Of a DNA stretch of 64,000 bases, positions 61,200 to 64,000 are shown piece after piece. Origin of the DNA: Priestia megaterium. Its GTDB lineage: Bacteria > Bacillota > Bacilli > Bacillales > Bacillaceae_H. The translations under genes were made by a program, and so were the position numbers. Where the stretch lies: assembly GCF_023824195.1 (NCBI RefSeq), contig NZ_CP085442.1:720001-784000 (forward strand). Direction: 5' to 3'. Positions within the stretch are counted from its first letter, which is position 1. Each line of letters starts with the position of its first letter. Below the pieces are notes generated by a model. It was given only the letters and a program-made list of their open reading frames with translations, did not search any database and was not told the origin of the DNA.

Positions 61200-62852
61200 A
61201 TGAGTGGCATAAAAAAAACTTCAAAATCATGGACAACTCGCCGAGATCAAAAAGCAGCTCGCCTTGTGAAAATAGACCATCTTCTTAAAGGAAAGTTATT
61301 GGGTAATGAACACATTATTGAAGCGTTAGAATTGCTTATATCACCCGGAGATAAAGTAGTGCTTGAAGGAGACAATCAAAAGCAAGCATCTTTTTTATCA
61401 AAGGCGCTGAATGAAGTAAGCGCTGATAAAATAAACGGTCTTCATATGATTATGTCTAGTATTTCACGTCCGGAACATCTCGACATATTTGAAAAAGGAA
61501 TTGCTGAAAAAATTGACTTTTCGTATGCCGGTGCTCAAAGCCTTCGCGTGTCTCAAATGATTGAAGATGGCACGTTGAAAATGGGAGAAATTCATACATA
61601 TCTAGAGCTTTACGGACGCCTTTTCATTGATTTAATTCCGAACATTGCCTTAGTGGCTGCTGACAAAGCGGATGCACAAGGTAATTTATATACAGGAGCA
61701 AATACGGAAGAAACACCGACCATTATCGAAGCAACCGCGTTTAAGGATGGAATTGTTATTGTGCAGGTAAATGAACTTGTTGAAGAACTTCCGCGAGTTG
61801 ATATTCCGGCTTCTTGGATTGATTGTATCGTCGTGGCGGATCAGCCCTATCAATTGGAAGCTTTATTTACGCGAGATCCTCGTCATATTACAGAGCTCCA
61901 AATTTTAATGGCTATGATGACGATTCGAGGTATCTATGAACGCCACAGCGTACAATCCTTAAATCATGGCATTGGCTTTAATACAGCTGCAATTGAGCTT
62001 TTGCTGCCTACTTATGGAGAAAAGTTAGGACTGAAAGGTAAAATATGCAAGCACTGGGCTCTGAACCCTCACCCTACGTTAATTCCGGCTATTGAAAGCG
62101 GATGGATTGAGAGCATACACTGCTTTGGCGGAGAAGTAGGAATGGAACAATACACAGCATCGCGTCCAGATGTGTTTTTTACAGGACGCGATGGCAGCCT
62201 GCGCTCAAACCGTGCGATGTGTCAAGTGGCTGGTCAATATGCGGTAGATGCTTTTGTAGGATCAACTTTGCAAATAGATGGAGAAGGAAATTCTTCTACC
62301 GTCACATCCGGACGTTTGTCAGGGTTTGGCGGAGCGCCTAATATGGGGCATGACCCTAGAGGCCGCCGACATTCTACGCCTGCTTGGTTGGATATGATAA
62401 ACGAGCAGCACGAACTAGCAAGAGGCAGAAAGCTAGTTGTTCAAATGGTTGAAACCTTTCAATCAGGAAATGAGCCTGTTTTTGTGGAGTCTTTGGATGC
62501 GATAAAGGTAGCGAAACAAGCAAGCTTAACTACTGCTCCTGTCATGATTTACGGGGATGATGTGACGCATGTTGTGACGGAAGAAGGAATTGCTTATTTA
62601 TATAAAGCACAAAGCTTGGACGAAAGAAAAGCAGCGCTTGAAGCAGTAGCAGGGGTAACACCTATAGGCCTGCGACACAGCCAAAATAAAGTGGAAAAGA
62701 TGCGCAGAGATGGCCTAGTGGCTTTTCCGGAAGATTTACAGATTCGCCGTACAGAAGCAAAGCGTTCATTATTGGCAGCAAGAAGTGTCGAAGATTTAGT
62801 AGAATGGTCGGATGGCTTATATAATCCGCCTGCTAAATTTCGGAGCTGGTAA
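61200..62852 (+). CDS. mdcA: Malonate decarboxylase alpha subunit
   Basis: 550 aa, usual length. Acetyl-S-ACP:malonate ACP transferase, which swaps acetyl for malonyl on the carrier protein. Family runs: SWTTRRDQKAARL, DFSYAGAQSLRVSQMIEDGTL, NHGIGFNTAAIELLLPTYGE, GFGGAPNMGHDPRGRRH. AAAGGAG before the ATG. Follows mdcH by 37 nt; 5 nt before mdcB. Confidence 0.95.
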   Translation: MSGIKKTSKSWTTRRDQKAARLVKIDHLLKGKLLGNEHIIEALELLISPGDKVVLEGDNQKQASFLSKALNEVSADKINGLHMIMSSISRPEHLDIFEKGIAEKIDFSYAGAQSLRVSQMIEDGTLKMGEIHTYLELYGRLFIDLIPNIALVAADKADAQGNLYTGANTEETPTIIEATAFKDGIVIVQVNELVEELPRVDIPASWIDCIVVADQPYQLEALFTRDPRHITELQILMAMMTIRGIYERHSVQSLNHGIGFNTAAIELLLPTYGEKLGLKGKICKHWALNPHPTLIPAIESGWIESIHCFGGEVGMEQYTASRPDVFFTGRDGSLRSNRAMCQVAGQYAVDAFVGSTLQIDGEGNSSTVTSGRLSGFGGAPNMGHDPRGRRHSTPAWLDMINEQHELARGRKLVVQMVETFQSGNEPVFVESLDAIKVAKQASLTTAPVMIYGDDVTHVVTEEGIAYLYKAQSLDERKAALEAVAGVTPIGLRHSQNKVEKMRRDGLVAFPEDLQIRRTEAKRSLLAARSVEDLVEWSDGLYNPPAKFRSW

Positions 62853-62857
62853 GGAAT

Positions 62858-63724
62858 ATGCTTATTCAGAGTATTCAAGAAGAGCCAAGACCAGCTGTGT
62901 TTTACTCATGTCTAATAGCTAAAATGGCAGTTACCGCTCTGGTTGATGAAGCGGTGCTTACACCTAAGCCTGGGCTTGTAGATGCAGCAACAACTGGATC
63001 TCATCAAGATATGAATATTGAGACGTTGTTAACTTCTGCTTATGCTTTACAACCGACCTTTTTACAGATTGCATTATATAGTCAAGGAAAGCAGCCAAGT
63101 CAGATGCTAAGGGAAGAAATTGCTCGAATTGGACGCGAGGGCGAACAAATTATGTACGCGGCTACGGATGGTATTAATACACACAAAGGAGCGATTTGGG
63201 CATTAGGTCTACTTGCGTCTGCAACAGCGGTTTGCGGCATTCAAGCATCACCTGCATCCATCGCAGAAGCTGCAGGACAAATTGCTCGTTATGCAGATCG
63301 TTTTTGTCCTCTGCATTCATCTAATGGACTTCGTGTGAAAAAGCAGTATGGCGCAAAAGGAGCAGCCGGAGAGGCGAAGGAAGGATTTCCCCATTTGATT
63401 CATATAGGCTTGCCTGCTTTACATAAGGCTCGCAAGCTAGGCATACATGAAACATCAGCGCGGATTGATACTTTAGTAACACTAATAGCCAATCTTGATG
63501 ATACGTGTATTTTGCATCGTGCTGGTCCGGTAGTGTTAGAGGAGGTTAAAATGGCGGCATCCAATGTGTTAGAAGTTGGAGGGGTATCTACATCAATGGG
63601 AAAACAGCGGCTAAAAGCCTTAGATCATATTCTTCTATCATCTAACGCTTCTCCAGGTGGAAGTGCAGATTTGCTGGCTGCTGTATTATTTTTGGATCGA
63701 ATATCTCTTTTTAAAGAATCGTAA
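62858..63724 (+). CDS. mdcB: Triphosphoribosyl-dephospho-CoA synthase
   Basis: 288 aa, CitG/MdcB family. Makes 2'-(5''-triphosphoribosyl)-3'-dephospho-CoA, the precursor of the prosthetic group of MdcC. Marks: DEAVLTPKPGLVDAATTGSHQDM, GINTHKGAIWALGLLASA, KGAAGEAKEGFP. GGTAAGGA is the likely ribosome site; tight spacing on both sides shows operon membership. Confidence 0.92.
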   Translation: MLIQSIQEEPRPAVFYSCLIAKMAVTALVDEAVLTPKPGLVDAATTGSHQDMNIETLLTSAYALQPTFLQIALYSQGKQPSQMLREEIARIGREGEQIMYAATDGINTHKGAIWALGLLASATAVCGIQASPASIAEAAGQIARYADRFCPLHSSNGLRVKKQYGAKGAAGEAKEGFPHLIHIGLPALHKARKLGIHETSARIDTLVTLIANLDDTCILHRAGPVVLEEVKMAASNVLEVGGVSTSMGKQRLKALDHILLSSNASPGGSADLLAAVLFLDRISLFKES

Positions 63725-63747
63725 ACGTCTGCAAGGAGGAGTGGATA

Positions 63748-64000
63748 ATGGAAACGTTAGTGTTTAAATACAAAGCCAATCGAAAGTTAACTCAGCGCGC
63801 ACATGTAGGCGTTGTTGGTTCAGGGGATTTAGAAATTTTAATGGTTCCTTCTGATGAAGAACATGCTCACGTATCAGTACGAACAGGAAGTGAAGGGTTT
63901 AGTGAAACTTGGAAAGCCGTATTAGACCGGTTCTTTAGTGTTCATACGATTCAAGCGAAAATTGTAATTAATGATTTCGGTGCTACGCCTGGTGTAGTCG
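63748..64000 (+). CDS. mdcC: Malonate decarboxylase acyl carrier protein (partial)
   Basis: The first 84 codons, running off the window; the family has about 100 residues. METLVFKYKANRK, the prosthetic-group Ser in VVGSGDLEILM (about residue 25), and TIQAKIVINDFGATPG match the delta subunit. AAGGAGGAG lies 7-8 nt before the ATG. The carboxytransferase subunits mdcD/mdcE and mdcG should follow outside the window. Confidence 0.92.
   Translation, partial: METLVFKYKANRKLTQRAHVGVVGSGDLEILMVPSDEEHAHVSVRTGSEGFSETWKAVLDRFFSVHTIQAKIVINDFGATPGVV

Overview
The window looks like chromosome of a low-GC, endospore-forming Bacillaceae, most probably Priestia (Bacillus) megaterium or a close relative. The grounds are strong AGGAGG ribosome sites with some GTG/TTG starts, a yjcD/yjcF/yjcG/yjcH block as in Bacillus subtilis, a Spo0E-like gene, and recognisable CcpA, TnrA/GlnR and SigB sites. 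I see no prophage, complete insertion sequence or CRISPR array. The species is inferred, not proven.

Layout. 1-9.6 kb: a decayed M48 peptidase, a UvrD-type helicase (yjcD), the yjcFGH genes, a PgpA/YutG protein and small membrane or hypothetical genes. 8.7-15.6 kb: gluconate use (RpiR-type regulator, short 6-phosphogluconate dehydrogenase, gluconate kinase, GntP symporter), split by an NCS1 nucleobase-type permease with its own TnrA-like box. 15.7-25.4 kb: housekeeping and stress genes (DUF1349, YitT, Lrp, arylamine N-acetyltransferase, DsbA-like, tRNA-Val, DbpA, CutC, amino acid permease, SigB-type stress protein, a metallo-hydrolase/TetR pair). 25.6-31.1 kb: licR-licBCAH for beta-glucoside uptake. 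31.2-35 kb: lytS-lytT and lrgAB (pftAB in B. subtilis, pyruvate transport). 35.8-41.6 kb: assimilatory nitrate reductase nasB-nasC and a convergent nitrate transporter, with a TnrA box. 41.9-52.7 kb: an unusual biosynthetic cluster. 52.8-55.2 kb: acetoin genes alsS-alsD. 55.3-57.3 kb: very small genes and candidate RNAs. 57.6-59.8 kb: an MFS exporter and a luciferase-like oxidoreductase. 60.2 kb to the end: start of a malonate decarboxylase operon (mdcH, mdcA, mdcB, partial mdcC).

The most interesting region is 41.9-52.7 kb. Six tightly coupled genes encode a protein joining a glutamine-synthetase-fold amidoligase to a YheC/D ATP-grasp domain, a MurF-like ligase, PEP mutase, phosphonopyruvate decarboxylase, a cytidylyltransferase-AEP transaminase fusion and a Nudix protein. 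Next to them lie an aminopropyltransferase-like gene and a gene resembling N-formylglutamate amidohydrolase. Together they suggest that a CMP-activated C-P compound (2-aminoethylphosphonate or a relative) is made beside ATP-dependent amide-forming enzymes; the end product is unknown.

A second theme is a dispersed MITE-like repeat found three times (844-1124, 23781-23960, 59844-60115). Each copy begins 8-11 nt after a stop codon, in the orientation of that gene, and carries an intrinsic terminator whose stem differs between copies while pairing is kept.
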